64,000 nt of DNA, from positions 11,903,001 through 11,967,000 of the forward strand of contig NC_079875.1 in the NCBI RefSeq assembly GCF_029227915.1, given 5' to 3'. Shown here one piece after another: positions 1-12,752 of this stretch. This DNA is from Hydractinia symbiolongicarpus (lineage: Eukaryota > Cnidaria > Hydrozoa > Anthoathecata > Hydractiniidae). Position numbers and translations under genes: made by a program. Numbering within the stretch: position 1 is the first letter of the stretch; the number at the start of each line of letters is the position of its first letter. The notes below the pieces were generated by a model. It made no database searches. It saw only the letters and a list, made by a program, of their open reading frames with translations, and was not told the origin of the DNA.

Positions 1-691
1 CTCTAATGAATGGACACTCTAAAAGGCGAAAACCTCTGATAAGTAAACACTTTGGTCATACACCGGCCGGACACTCTAATTAGTGGACATTATTTTTCGC
101 AGCAAAGAGAAAATATGGTTTTTTTTTCTCTCCAATCAGCGGAAGGTCCAAAAAGATCCGAAGCGAGAAAAGAAAAATAGACAAAAATCAATAGTTTTTG
201 TAACATTTATTTCAAACATTTTACAGCTTTTGTGTCCAGTTTGCTTTTAATCTCATCAATTTTCTTTATGTACAACTTGATCAGCTTAAATACTTTTTAA
301 AATAAAATGTTTAATCATTTATCTTTCATTTGTTAAAATTAGTCGTTAGCCCTTGGAAAAATCCACGGGTTCGCCCGTCCTTTTTATACCGCATTGCGTG
401 CGTCTTGCTACCTGCGCAGCTAAGCTATCATTTTGCGTGACAGACAGACGGACGGACGGACAGACGTATACGGGCATTATAATATAGATTCTTTTAAAAG
501 ACTTTAAGGATCTGTAAAGATTGAAATTTTGTTTCGTTATCATTATGTTAATATTATATTATCATTTGTTATTTTTCTTTTGTGATACAAAATCGGTTGT
601 ATTTTCTAATTTGCGGCTTAAAATGTAAAACTATCCGAAAGGCGGACACTTTGGTCATACACCAATGGTGTCCGCAAATTGGAGAGTATAC
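1..691. mobile_element. DNA-transposon relic, 5' end cut by window edge
   Basis: Both ends hold the phrase CTTTGGTCATACACC next to GGACAC/GTCCGC motifs (about 44-64 and 648-668). The right end (about 668-691), read on the minus strand, starts CAGTATACTCTCC, the style of pogo/Tigger-like termini. No transposase frame is visible. A smaller element (338-487) is nested inside. Confidence 0.5.
338..487 (-). mobile_element. Short Helitron/Helentron-like element with TCTG/TCCG core
   Basis: Read on the minus strand it starts near CCCGTATACGTCTG, has a short TCCG/TCTG tract, then GCGGTATAAAAAGGACGGGC, and ends with a hairpin (CCCGTGGA, T loop, TCCAAGGG) followed by CTAACGACTAAT. A hairpin about ten bases before a CTRRT end is the hallmark of Helitron-type 3' termini. 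Related pieces lie at 20341-20376, 30740-30772, 55868-55945 and 60645-60925. Confidence 0.5.
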
Positions 692-1079
692 TGTTTTTAC
701 AATCCAATCGGTTTAGTCAAGTTCAACTTTATAACACGTCCATTAAAATGTTTTTTTCTGCAATATGTTACCTCAAGCCGGCTTGTTTTATCTTCCATTA
801 CAAGAACAACAAATGTTATAAAAGTGAACATGTTTAATACGTTAATATTGGATTGATTTTTGAATGACACTTAAGGTTTTTACGTAAGCATACTGAACGC
901 AAAGCAAGTAACAGAATAATCGTCTAACATAACACTATATGATATGAGGATAACAAAAGAATAAATAGAAATGTGATACTATGAATACAATTTAAAGAAT
1001 AACTTTCAAACAAAGCACACGCAAGTGTGTTAACTAACTTTAGACAAAAAATTTTTTTATCTAGAAACCATCCAAGAAT
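692..1079. other. 5' flank of MFS gene A
   Basis: AT-rich stretch between the transposon relic and the gene A start codon. It should contain promoter and 5' UTR, but I see no motif that I can support. Confidence 0.4.
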
Positions 1080-4000
1080 ATGAAGAAATCACTAAAAGCT
1101 TTAGTGTATGGAGAAAATGTGACGCCCTTACCAGCCTTTAAAGTGTTTTCATTGTTTTTGCTCTTTGTAAGTAAGTCTTCTTACAATGTGTTGAATAATT
1201 TTGTTCGCTATGTTTTTCTGTTTTTTTGCACGTCTACTTGTTGATGTTGTTGTTGTTATTGTAAATACTAACATTCACGACCTAGAAAATTGTATACAAA
1301 AAGTACACTTTATCGTGATGGAACGTTTGCTGTATATTTACTTTCCCTCGTAATAAAATCCAGTGAAAAACAATTAAGTTTTTTTGCAAAGTTTGATTTT
1401 AAACAGTGCGTTTAATCGAGCGTTTAATCAATACATCGCTGCCGTTCTAATGCTCATTGCATATTGTGGATCTTTCTTTTAAGTCTGTAGTTATACTCCC
1501 TTTTTTAAACCCGGTAAAAGCAATCAAACTTGTTTATGAAATTTATTTGTTGCAATACAAAAGGTAGTCGAAGTGAGAAATTATCAATTGCATATTGTGG
1601 ATTGTGCATTTAGGTGTTCAATTCAATGGTGATATCCTGCCAGTTTGCTTATCTACCGCAACTTATCAAGGTATGCTAAATATATAAATAACACAAGACA
1701 CTCTCCCTTAATGAATCTTGAGCGAATATACATCGAGCTGGGATTCCCTTTGTGCTGCAAGCAACAGAGGAAGTCCTCTACTAAACAATGCACGTTGTCT
1801 ACGTCCACAAAATTTTTATAAAGTTGGTTATTATTTAGTTGTCCTTGTTCAAAAAGTAAAGAAAGAATGTTTAGAATAATACTCAGCATGATTAAAAAAC
1901 TCTAAAGAATTAAGTAGCCTTAAATATGTCCAATAAATTGTCACCTGACAACCTCAATAATATGGAGCTGTATAAGCAGTTCCCACTTGTTTCAGAGTTA
2001 AAACAACAAGAACGAAGCCAAACTGAATCTTGCCTAGCCAGATAATACATTCACAAACAACAACACAACTCAGCTACCATTTTATAAATTTATTTATGAC
2101 ATGTTTCGTCAAATAACATTGTTCTGACAATACTAATCATTATAAACAAAATATTAGTTAATGAAAACAATTTAGGTCAGCCATATTAAATATTTGGCTT
2201 TTGTTTCGGTTTATGACTAGAATTATTGGATTGCTACAGCTGAGGCGAATTAAATTGTTGACAACGGTCTACTAACAAAAAACAAAGAAAAGTGTAAAAA
2301 AAACTTCTGTATTTTATACATTTCTATTCTCTAGCAGGTGCGAAAATTTTATTGTAGGTAACAAATCACCAATGCGGTAGTTAAAAATCTCTTTCACCAA
2401 ATCGACATTTCTAATTGTAAAAGCACTAGTCACTTTGTTAGACATGATTTTTGAAGCCATGCTTAACAAGAAAGAAACTTTCTTCACGGAGGTGATTTGT
2501 ATCCAACGGACTGATAAGTCACTAAACTGGTGATTCGAGCTGGGCATTCTTCTATAATTTTTCTTAACAAGGATTTGCATCGTGAAATTTCCAGGTGTAA
2601 AGATCTGTAGTTTTTGATTTATCTCTATTCTCAATTATTTCTATCTGGAAAGGACAAAAAGCAGACTTGGCCCTCACAACGAAATAATCCACTTTGGGGC
2701 GCACTAAGGTCTCCCCATTTAAGAAAAATGGTTGTGCTGAATTAGCATACTAGCTAGTATTTTCATATGAATTTTTGCAGGGGGAGGAACTGTTCCCAAT
2801 AATTGTTTTTAAGAACTGTTTAAAATTTCACGACTTGCTGGCCTGATATCATAATAGTGCAAACATTTCTTTTTAATTTATTAAAATGTTATTTTGTTTT
2901 TATATTTAGTCTTTCGGAGTTTCAGAGGTTGAGACAGGTAAGTAGATTTGGTCTTGTTTTAAAGTATTCTCGCATTCAAGCAATTAAAAAAAAATATTGC
3001 GCGAATTTTGTTTCAGTTATTATAAGACACTTCAATTTATAGCTAATTTATTTAAAACAAGATTCTTTGACAAATCCATTTTTGGGGATTGAGAAGCTTT
3101 CGGAGGCATTAAGTCCCAATGACCACGTAAATATTTTTTAAAAAAACCTTAATTCAATGGACTAATTTAGTAACATGAAATCGTAGCTAATGCTAGCATA
3201 ATTCTAAGGGCATGGATTAAACAGTCTTAATCAGAGAAGGTTCTTTACATTTAATTAAACAAGCTCTATAGAGCCACGGGGCAAAACAACAAAAACACAA
3301 AGAAACGAAGACTTCTGTAAAACAGCGTATGTCCAAGAAAGGTTGTGGACTATTCAACATAGTCTTTTTTCTTTTTAGTGGGGTGACAAGCACCCAAACT
3401 TTAAAGCTGCTTGTTTGTTAACTTAATTACAGCTGAATGGAATAAGTTTAAACTTTAATAAGCTGTATTAATAAGATGGATTTATTCCAAAACTTTTTTT
3501 CAAGGTCTATTAATTTTAGCGGAACCTAAATTTTACATATCCTCGCATAAACACGATTTTGTTCTGTAATTTTAGGAGAAAAAGTTGGAATTATCGTCTC
3601 TAGCTATTACATTGCTCGAATATTCGCCAGGTAATAATAACTATTTTTTTAATGCCGAAATCTTCTCATGAGATTTTTAAAGCACATTTCCTACTTGAAT
3701 GCTCATTTAACAAGTATTATTTAGTTTTTAAGTCATATCTGTCGCGATTAAATATAATATGAAAAAAAATTGAGTCCAAATTTAATTTAATTTCAAGACA
3801 TGGTATTTCAAAATTCCTACACTTTTAATAACAATATTAGCACTTATTGCCATAAGTAAACCTGCACATTATTCTCCAAAGTGCCGCAAAGATGACGGAT
3901 CGAGTGTGACTTGAACTTACGACCTCTTACTTTGCGGGCGATTGCTCTACCGACTATCGATCAACCCCATGCACTCTCTAGCGCATGTTTGTACTTGGGA

Positions 4001-7000
4001 AGGTAATGTGCAGGGTTACTTGTACCAATATATCTCACATATGCACTGTTGTTCTTATCAGTTAATATCTATACTTCTAGTTTACTATGGGGAAATATGA
4101 GCGATCGATTTCCTAAAACATATGTCTTGATACTGTCTTCACTTGGATCAGCATTGGCCAGCATTGCATTTGGTTTCACAGAAACTTTCACATGGGCTGT
4201 TGCTGCAAAATTCTTTACTGGTTGCTGTGCCGGTAAAATTCTCTGAATTTTTATCCATATTGTTCACACGGTTTGGCAAATTGTGACGAATTAACTTAAA
4301 TAGTTTAGTTCAATCACCAGTTGATGAAGAAATTATATTTTAGGAATAGCTGTCGTGGGCAAAGCTATTTTGGTTGACATTTGTGATGATACGAACATGG
4401 TAAAGTAATATCTTTTAGATCTTATGTGTTTTGTTTTTTTATTTATCATCCCAACAGGAGATATTTTTTCTAAGGATTATCATTTTACATCATCGGTTTT
4501 TCACGTGCATGATCTTGAATTAGTTAATAGTTTGCCTATGCTATATATACCATACCCTAGAAATTTTTTCAATTGCAATGGATTTCCAATTGCTATATCC
4601 AAGGTATACAAATATTAGCGGTCTCCATTTTTAATGCCGAATGGTTCACTTACAAAGATATGTAGGCCGAGTTCTACAGCGTTAGTCTATAAGTGCCGCT
4701 CTTATCCGCCGTTTTAAATATAGGTTCTTTTCTGATCTGTGCTAAGACAAGTCAAGCTCAGAAAAGTATTCAAATGTTGCTTTGACAATGAACTTTTTGC
4801 TAGCCATAACGCAAAGCATGTCACCACTAGTTTAATTAACTAAGCAGTTAAGAGCATAAGAAGCTTACTAACGGATACTGAGCTGTTTTGATGTCTTATT
4901 GTCAAATACAAAGCCCAGGTTAAATAATTTCGAGTCATTGGAAATGAAATTAAAAATATGTTTCAGGTTGTTTGCTTAAGTTGATGTGGTACCATTTTAA
5001 TGATGGGTTATCGCGAATCAGTTACTAAGACGTCATATAAAGTCTTATCAAAACTGTAAACCAATCATTATATCATCCAGGCAATAAATTTTAGTTCATC
5101 CGTATCGCTTACAAAGGTCATCCAACTGAACATTAATTTTTTAACATTATGTAATATTTTTTAATTGTTCTAATTTTTAAAAGAACGTTGACGGGACATG
5201 TTAATTTTTTTACCATGCTGACGTCATTATTGTCTATTTTCTTCGAATCCTTGGCTTACGCAGTTCAATGCATTATTTAAATCCTCCAAAGCAGAACTCT
5301 CGCAACCTTTCGGCTCTGGAACATTCGACAAGAGATTCTGTTTTATCATTTCGAAAAATGGCCAAAAAACTAGCGTTTTCTAAAAATGTATGAACAGGAT
5401 TGTAGTGTATTTGAAACTACATTTTTACGCTCGTAATTTTGTCAACGAGAGACTTTTTGTAATTACAAAAGGGCTTATCAATGTTTTGATTTTTTTCTAG
5501 CCTCTTGGAATGACAGTAATCATGTCCTCGTTTTCCACCGGATTAGTTACAGGGCCCGCTTTAGGAGGTTAGTGAGCACACCTGCATAAAACCTATTTTC
5601 TGCCTGCCACATTTCTCCTCTTTTAGTTATAACAAACTGTCCATGAACTTTTCTTCTTCGTTCTTATTTCTAGGTTATTTAGCTTTTCCTTCAGAAAAAT
5701 ATTCTAATGTTTTTAGTAAAGGTAAGTATATTATATTACATAGCTTTAAACTTTTTACACCTGCAGGGTATTTTAAGACATATTGAAAATGCAACATTCT
5801 ATATAACAGACGCCCTTTAATAGCCAACATGTTTGCTAGAGACTAAAATTACGCTTGAACTGTCACATCATACCTCTTTAAAGAGCAAAAACTAATTTTT
5901 TTTTGTCATCTTTAATGATAAATTTTATGTTTTTATTACGTCCCCGTCAAATAAGTTAAACTAAAAAGTAGTATTTGACGATCTGTTGATCTATATTGTT
6001 GAAAATCAAGGAAGAATAGAAACTTTAGAGCCTCCTTTCAATAATATTTTTCAGAGCTATTTATATCAAATTTCATAAAAAAGTCTTGATTAAAATTAAG
6101 AGCATCATTAAGCGTCAGCAAAACATAATTAGCGATTAAAAATTGTGCCAAGCCAGAAGCAAGCCACGGTAGTAAAGCGGAATTATCCTTCCCTCCCTTC
6201 CATAAAAAGGTATTAAAGCATACTACAAAATATAAGGAAGACTTGAAAAAGTCTAATCTTTTATCACTATGTGCTAATAAGCTAGTAGCTATTTATTTAT
6301 TATGTACTGTCTACATTGTTTATACATAATTTTCCTCCGTTATGGACGTTCTACCGCAAGTTAAGAAAAATCAGACATGTTTCTTTAGAATCTTTATTTG
6401 GGCGTTACACCATATTACTTCCAAACTTTATATTGGCTATTGGATTGTTTATTTCTACTGGCATATTCATATTGGCTTTTCGAAAAAATTCCCGGTTAGT
6501 TGACTGTAAACAAACTAGTTGATAGCTTGTGTTTTGATTTTAAAAAGTTTTTTTTTCGCTACTCTTAACTGATCAAGTTATTGCTGATGAAAATCTTTAT
6601 ATTAATAATACCCGTATTTTGTCTATAATGTGGCCGACAAGATTACTTCGTGGCAAAAAAATTCACGAAATGTGTACGGAAGCCGAATCACTGGCAAGGT
6701 TACACGGAATATAAGGGACAAGCGAACCTGAGAATTTATTCATTAGCTAATATCTTGTCTTTAATATGCAGTGGACTCTCTCTATCTCGATTACTCTTTA
6801 TATCAAACTTCTCTCTATCCTGATCAAAAGTCTCGGTGCCTTTGACATTTGTGTACGTTCTAAGCTATTTTCCTCTCTTTATCTTGAACTTCTCTATCTC
6901 GAATTTTCATTTATCTCGAACAAAAATCTTACTCCGTAGTAACTTTTTCTCTCTCTATCTCGATATTTTGTGTCTTAGGGTTTATCTACACAGCAAATGG

Positions 7001-10000
7001 AACACAAGAAAGTCAAAAAATGAAAATTAGAATGCGCTTAAAGATTTGAAATTTGAGATTTGCTTACAAACAAGAAAAAGTAGGCCTTGTTTGCAAGATT
7101 GTCATGATGTCAGCCGTCGAAAGAAAAATTGGAAACAAAGCTATGGTTTAAAAGTCGAAAATAATTCGAAAATATGTTTTATCCTGTTGTAGAAAAGCCT
7201 TCAAGATCAAAAAACTAACGGGCAAAATTAATGAAAAGACTTATTTTTAGCTTGGAACTGCTAGCCATGTAAAATGTTTAACACATGCTTAATTTAACTA
7301 ATGTAGAATATTTTAAATATCAAATTGTGAAGCCTAATGCACCTTCAATAAACCTTTGACACTCCCTCTTGCTTCATTTTTTATGATAATTTTCTCTGTC
7401 ACAAATTTCCTTGCGAGTTCGAGATAAAGAGAGTCCGCTATAATTCCAGACTCTCCCTCTGTAAGGCAAAGATGGTAGCTGCGAATAACGATGACCAAAT
7501 TCCCCATGGATCCCTCCCCCAACCAACCGACTAGTAAATACAATATGTATGCCACGAAACAGAAAAATCTTTGTTGCCGAAAATTTTGTTGAAAGTGCAA
7601 AATATTTTTTCAGAAACCCAGACGGATTGATAGAAGAAGAGCCTTTACAGCAACATAACAGTAAATATGGAGCGACACAAGTAGCTGAAACTATATATTC
7701 TCCTAAGGTTACCACCAATCGGCTGATAACACGATCTTCTCAGTGGAAAAGATTTAAAAATTGGATGTTAAACACAACATTATGCAGACTACTTCGGTAT
7801 GAAAGTAGTTACATTTGCATTCAGAAAGCATTTTTTAAAAGTAATTTAGCGTTTTTAGTAGTTTATTTTAAATATACATAAAGAAAATGCTGAGATCAAC
7901 TGACTTTTCAAATCCAAGTTGATTTTTGGAGGAATTTTATTTCAATGATAATGTTTTTTTATTTAGGATCAAAAGTTGTGTTATGAGTTGTGTTTTAACA
8001 GCAATATATTACATGCTGGCTGTGGCGTATGAAGACATCTATCCAGTGTTAGCTGCGACTACAAAGAAATACAGTAAGTCACACAAATCTTCCACCTCTC
8101 CCGACAAAACCGAAAGCGTCCATACCTAAATGAAAGTCATGCGCCCTCTTGATTTCACAAAGGTCACGATGTCAAAAGTTTTTCAGAATTTTCTTCACAA
8201 TTAATTAATGATTACTGCCTAATGTTGTTACGGCGTTAAAATAGTTACATTTCGCAGGTGTTAACTTTTACCGATGATTGTTTACAAAAGTCTTATGGAG
8301 TTTCTCCAACGACGTATAAAAACAATTAATATTGTTAAATATTTTAAAAAAAACTTTTTAAATATATTTTGTGTCGTAATTTTTCTAATTTGGCCATCTG
8401 CGAGAAGCGTCAATATTAATGCCCCAAAATACCTAAAAACATTGCTACAATCAGTAAAAAATCAGTATATGGTGATCAATTTTCAGCTCACACTACTGTT
8501 TTGTACCGGCCAAAATATCTCGAACTGTTAATGCACAAAAACGAATTTTGTGCATTAACAGTCATTAACTGATCAAAATTTTTTTATTGACATTATACGT
8601 CTGGCTTAATATAAAAGAATTTTCAACTGTAAACTAATGAGGTTGTGAAGTTTTCTTAATAATATAAGACATGTTTGCCTTTCAGTGTGAGTGCAGAACG
8701 CTTAAGTGTTATTATTTTGTTTCTCATATACTAGATGGTTATGGATTCAATACAAAGGATATTGGTCTATCACTTCTGATAGTATCATGTTTGATGATAG
8801 CCATACAAGTACCCTTGCTAGGAAAAGTAAGATACTTTATTTTTGTACCCTACTTGCCTTTCTAAACGTCAATAGAATCAAATTGCATTCTTGTTTCAAT
8901 ACTTTGTGCTTTCCATGCAAAAAAAATCCAGAACTTTTTTTTTAAAAAAAGCCAGAACAGACCTGCGCAACTGAGAACTGCTACTTACGTAAAATAATTC
9001 TTTTGTGGAGGGTTTTTTTTTGGTTTAAGAATTGGGTTGAATTTTTTGCAAAAATTTCTAATCATTGGGACCCTCCACTCGGTACCATAATCATTGTTAT
9101 GTTCTCTTACGGAAAGAATTTCTTTTACGAAAGTTATAAGCCATTGCTTCACCTTAAATTTTGATAATCAGAAATAATTTTTCAATCTGTTGATAATTTT
9201 TTTCGGATACTAACATCTTCTTTTCATTTTCAGTTAACAAGCAAGTATGGTCCAAGCAAAGTAAGTAATATGAGACGATTGGTTTATCATATACTAATGA
9301 AATAAAATGTAATTTGATTGCTAACAACTCCATTAGCTAAAAAATACTATTTGACTGATCATTGTATCGGTTTGAAAAGAAAATTTGCTATTTCCTTTAT
9401 ACTAATAGTTAACTCCTTAAACCAATTCAGGGGTTCGCCTTCTAGGGGTATTCCGGACATCGCGTTTTCGTGCTTCGTTAGCACAAACTAACGATTTGGC
9501 TACAATTTTGAATAAACTACGGGTATTGTTATTAAAGCAGAATTTTATACACAAAAAAGTGGAATCATCGCACTAGGCGTCCCGTGCTGCCGTTTTTGTA
9601 GCACACAAAAAATTCTTTTTCATTCTATTACTTAGATTTTTATCTTTTCTTCACTTGCATTGGTATTCTGTTGTCCAATCAATGTATCAATAATATCTAT
9701 TCAAAACAAGTAAGACTTTTGTTTTCCTCCATCCATCTATGCGTTAACGATACATCTTGAAAGATATACTTATTTATTTTACGGTGTATTTCACTTCGTT
9801 CGTGCAAATTTGTCACCATTACAAATAAAACTCAGGTCCAAATAGCCCTCAAAACCGTGCTATTACTATACAAATACATAAAGAAGTTGGTAGAAGTAAA
9901 AAAACTACATTGTAAAACCATATTATGTGCAAGTGCACCAAAAAAAAAGAAAAAAAAAGTACGATTGGTATGATAAGTTGTGTGGAATGACACTGATAAA

Positions 10001-10727
10001 AATAATCTTGACCATGTATTCATTAGGATTCTACCCGTCCTTTAGAAACCTATTTTGGACATGTGTCATCATTATTTCATTACTGACTCGCCTTGCACTT
10101 GAAGGAGGATTCGTCACTGTAAATGTGTTTGTGAATAACTCTGTAACATCCGACCTTGTTGGATCAGCAAATGGACTGTGCATGTCTCTGACGTGCTTAA
10201 CAAGGTTAGTTGCTTCTTTTTAGCAGCATTTTTTGTTTCATTTTCACAAGACGATTTCTGTTTATGTAGTGTGTTTTCCTATATTAATTCATATTGTAAT
10301 CATATACCCAAATCTTTCTAAATAGTCAATATTTCTAACGACATGGGTTAACGTTGGTATTAGACTGTTCATTATGGAAATTTGTTCCATACTTCCACAA
10401 AAACTTTTATAAACAAAGTTGTAATACTTTGTGAGATGTATGCTCCGCTAAAACATTTCAAGAAGTATAGTTTTGCGCGGTAACGTTTTAATTACAGGTG
10501 CTCGCAAGATTGAGGTTACCACTTGTTTTTTTAGGAGCGTGGCGCCTACATTAATCGGTAGTGTATTCTCATGGTCGCTGGAAAACATCAAAGATGTGGA
10601 AGGGAATAAAAATCCACTAGGCTTTCCATTTAATCAATATTTTACTTTCTACATTCTTTCTTTTTTTAGTATTTTTAACGCTTTCTTTGTAACCCTGTTA
10701 TCGGGAAAAATAGATGAGAAACAATAA
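1080..10727 (+). CDS. MFS transporter A, ZIF1-like (DHA1 type), 16 exons
   Basis: Spliced CDS of 496 codons plus stop. Exons: 1080-1166, 1614-1670, 2910-2937, 3576-3630, 4081-4232, 4344-4399, 5501-5567, 5674-5721, 6389-6494, 7614-7796, 7967-8073, 8735-8826, 9234-9260, 9636-9709, 10046-10204, 10535-10727. All introns are GT-AG and phases agree; total 1491 nt. The product shows about 12 hydrophobic segments, six on each side of a hydrophilic loop of roughly 60 residues encoded mainly by exon 10. Motif A reads GNMSDRFPK (residues 80-88) after TM2; TM5 holds the antiporter motif C GLVTGPALGG (159-168), followed by a stretch (YLAFPSEKYSNVF, SLFGRY) typical of ZINC INDUCED FACILITATOR-like proteins. 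That family exports metal chelators or small organic ions by proton exchange in plants and fungi; the substrate here is unknown. Two paralogues with the same exon plan lie at 28722-39587 and 43346-58667. The gene looks intact. Start chosen because all three paralogues begin at the same ATG. MFS assignment is firm, ZIF-like subgroup is inference. Confidence 0.88.
3890..3975 (-). repeat. tRNA-derived SINE-like head in intron 4 of gene A
   Basis: On the minus strand the sequence shows an A-box-like TAGTCGGTAGAGC and, about 30 bases on, a B-box-like GGTCGTAAGTTCAAGTC, the internal RNA polymerase III promoter spacing of tRNA. The lack of a convincing anticodon loop argues for a SINE head, not a tRNA gene. 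Confidence 0.5.
4867..5116 (+). repeat. Interspersed repeat, partial copy of the 17361 family
   Basis: In intron 6 of gene A. Shares ACGGATACTGA, a CAAATACAAAGCCC block and a later GGTACCATTTTAATGATGG block with the longer copy at 17361-17915; a further fragment is at 50045-50165. Confidence 0.5.
6769..7440. mobile_element. pogo/Tigger-like MITE in intron 9 of gene A
   Basis: Left end CAGTGGACTCTCTCTATC and right end (minus strand) TAGCGGACTCTCTTTATCTC form terminal inverted repeats of about 20 bases, about 670 bp apart. The inside has several extra TATCTCGA motifs near the left end. No transposase is encoded. The right end abuts TA, as expected for a TA target; the left TA is less clear. 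Confidence 0.6.
8524..8562. repeat. Perfect 17-bp hairpin, 5-base loop
   Basis: Arm ACTGTTAATGCACAAAA, loop ACGAA, then the exact reverse complement. It lies in intron 11 of gene A. The loop and total size are too small for a typical pre-miRNA. Confidence 0.6.
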
Positions 10728-10728
10728 A
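10723..10728 (+). promoter_or_regulatory. Possible poly(A) signal of gene A
   Basis: AATAAA overlaps the TAA stop codon. The hexamer is common in AT-rich DNA, so this is only positional support. Confidence 0.3.
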
Positions 10729-10935
10729 AAAGTTATTTTCAGTTACTCTTTCGGTCCGAGTTCAATTAAGGCATCCAAGTTATGATAAAAGACAAACCTA
10801 ACCATGCATTTTGTAACACAGAGTTAATTTTTATGTGTAGTTTCGTCGCAATTTTGATTGTAATACATATCGACCTTTGTAGTAATATCGACGCAATTGG
10901 TGATGAAACAATTGCCAGAATTTGTCACTATTTGT

Positions 10936-11543
10936 AACAATCTCTGTCGCAGTTTTTAACAGCCTCTGTTTTTATTTGTAACATCCTCAGTCCAAAATTT
11001 GCAACAACCTTTGTCCGTATTTGCAACAAACTCTGTTTCAATTTGCGACAACCCCTGCCGCAATTTGTAACAACTTCCATCCCAATTTGTAACAACTTCG
11101 CCGCATTTTGTAACATTCGATCTCGAAACTTGTAACAATTCATATCGTAATTTGTAACGATTCATCTCGCAATTTGTAAAATTTATATCGTAATTTCCGA
11201 TAACCCCTGTCGCAATTTGTATCAACTTCTGCTGCATTCTGTAAGAATCTCTGTCGTAATTTGTAATAACATCTACCGCAATTTTTAACAATCTCTATCG
11301 CAAATTGTAACAACTTCGCCGCATTTTGTAACAATCGATCTCGTAACATGTAGGAATCCATATCATAGTTTGTAACAATTCATATCGTAATTTTGTAGCC
11401 ATCGATTTCGTAATTTGTAACAATCCGTATTGTAATTTGTAACAATCCATATCGCAATGTGTTACAACCTCTCTCGCAATTTGTAACAACCTTTGTCGCA
11501 ATTTGTACCAAATTCTGTAGCAATTTGTAACAACCTCTGTCGC
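10936..11543. repeat. 21-22 bp minisatellite, about 28 units
   Basis: Degenerate units of the form CTCTGTCGCAATTTGTAACAAC, starting about 200 bp after the stop of gene A. Because 21 is a multiple of three, all three minus-strand frames stay partly open and give heptad-like peptides (for example LLQIATEVVTNCDRD); these are repeat artefacts, not genes. Confidence 0.85.
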
Positions 11544-12509
11544 AACTAGTGTCTGGCTATCCTGGCATTTTCACTAGTCTGGTATTCTTACCTTTTCTCT
11601 TCCGCTTTTGCTAATCCAATATTGTTTTTTTTAAGAGACGCATGACATTCCAGACACCAACTCATTAACCCGTTGTTGCTTTTGCTCAAAATATTCTTCA
11701 TAAATAGTCTTTTCTTTCGACAGTAAAACTAAGCGAGGTAATCCATTATTTAAAGATGTTCTAGCAAGGACAAAAAACTGCGGTAATTCGTTTCTAACTT
11801 CCGCTGCTTGCACGAGAGGGCCTGCCTCAGCAACCCTGAACTTTTCCTGTACGTTATTCCTTTCAATTTCGAACACACCTTTCTCCAAAGTACCTAGTAC
11901 TCAATACTGTTTTTATTTACATGCAACTATTGTATATATTCTATTGAGTTTAGATAGTGATCAAGCAATGGAAGATACCCGCACAACAAATTTACTAACA
12001 TTCGTATCTTTATGACAAAACAAAAAATCGCTTTACATTTCATACAATGTGCCATAAATATCAATGAATTCATTGAATTTTTCTCATCGTGCTTTTCTGT
12101 AATACCTTTATCATCACTACTTTCCCTTACACCTTTTATTTTGTTTCCTGCTGTTCCACCTTTTTCGTTGCCCTCGTCATCCTCCCTTCCCACCATTTTC
12201 TCTTTATAACTTTGGTCCATCATATCCTTTTAGTTTTTTCTCTAGTACAAAAAACTATTTCTAAAGAAGCAAGGAGTAAAGAGAAATATCCTATTATTTG
12301 CCACCTTAACCAATGCTCAAAACCTTCTTTACATTTTGTTCACAACATCAAAGATCAACTATCTATGACATTTACAGGCTTAAAAAGTCATATGATTGTT
12401 CATTACACAACCTATATCAACATAATATGTTTCAGTTAGTAAAAGTAATTTGAATAAACTGTTGCGATCAGAAAATTTCGCGATATCTATTCCTAAACAA
12501 TTTTTTGCT
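11544..12509. other. Intergenic stretch between minisatellite and LINE
   Basis: Holds one unplaced minus-strand ORF (11631-11888) and otherwise AT-rich DNA with pyrimidine-rich tracts. No repeat family or domain was recognised. Confidence 0.4.
11631..11888 (-). CDS. Hypothetical 85-residue ORF or exon, unplaced
   Basis: Starts with ATG and has more even base composition than its surroundings, with a charged, leucine-rich product (EKFRVAEAGPL, VLARTSLNNGLPRLVLL, EEYFEQKQQRVNELV). I do not recognise a domain. It could be the last exon of a gene, a fragment of a transposon protein, or chance. Confidence 0.2.
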   Translation of the reverse strand: MEKGVFEIERNNVQEKFRVAEAGPLVQAAEVRNELPQFFVLARTSLNNGLPRLVLLSKEKTIYEEYFEQKQQRVNELVSGMSCVS

Positions 12510-12580
12510 GTGACATTTATTGTTGACTACGTGCTATTTATTGTTGATTGCGGCATTTAGAGTTGATTGCGATATTTATT
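12510..12580. repeat. 19-21 bp minisatellite, left of LINE insertion
   Basis: Three to four units of a TTTATTGTTGATTGCGATA-like motif. The same motif resumes at about 16266-16297 right after the LINE tail, so the LINE landed inside this array. Confidence 0.75.
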
Positions 12581-12752
12581 TAACGCTGATGCGTTAATAA
12601 ATTTTTTCGATTCTCCACGCTTACTAATATTTTTAGTATAATTACCAACTAGGAAAATTTTTTGTTAGTACGATCTATAATTGATTTCTAATATGGCGGC
12701 GAAGATGTGCTAAAATTAGTCTGATGCTCATGCAGTAATTTATGTGAGTTCT

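Noticed and set aside
2314-2634. 106-residue minus-strand ORF in intron 2 of gene A
   Set aside because: No recognisable domain, AT-rich, and inside a confirmed intron on the opposite strand.
8524-8562. Pre-miRNA
   Set aside because: 17-bp stem and 5-base loop are too short for a typical precursor.
10928-11501. Heptad-like repeat proteins on the minus strand
   Set aside because: All three frames stay partly open because the minisatellite unit is near 21 bp; no flanking exon or domain.
10936-11543. CRISPR-like array
   Set aside because: No unique spacers; adjacent units are degenerate copies of each other, and the genome is eukaryotic.
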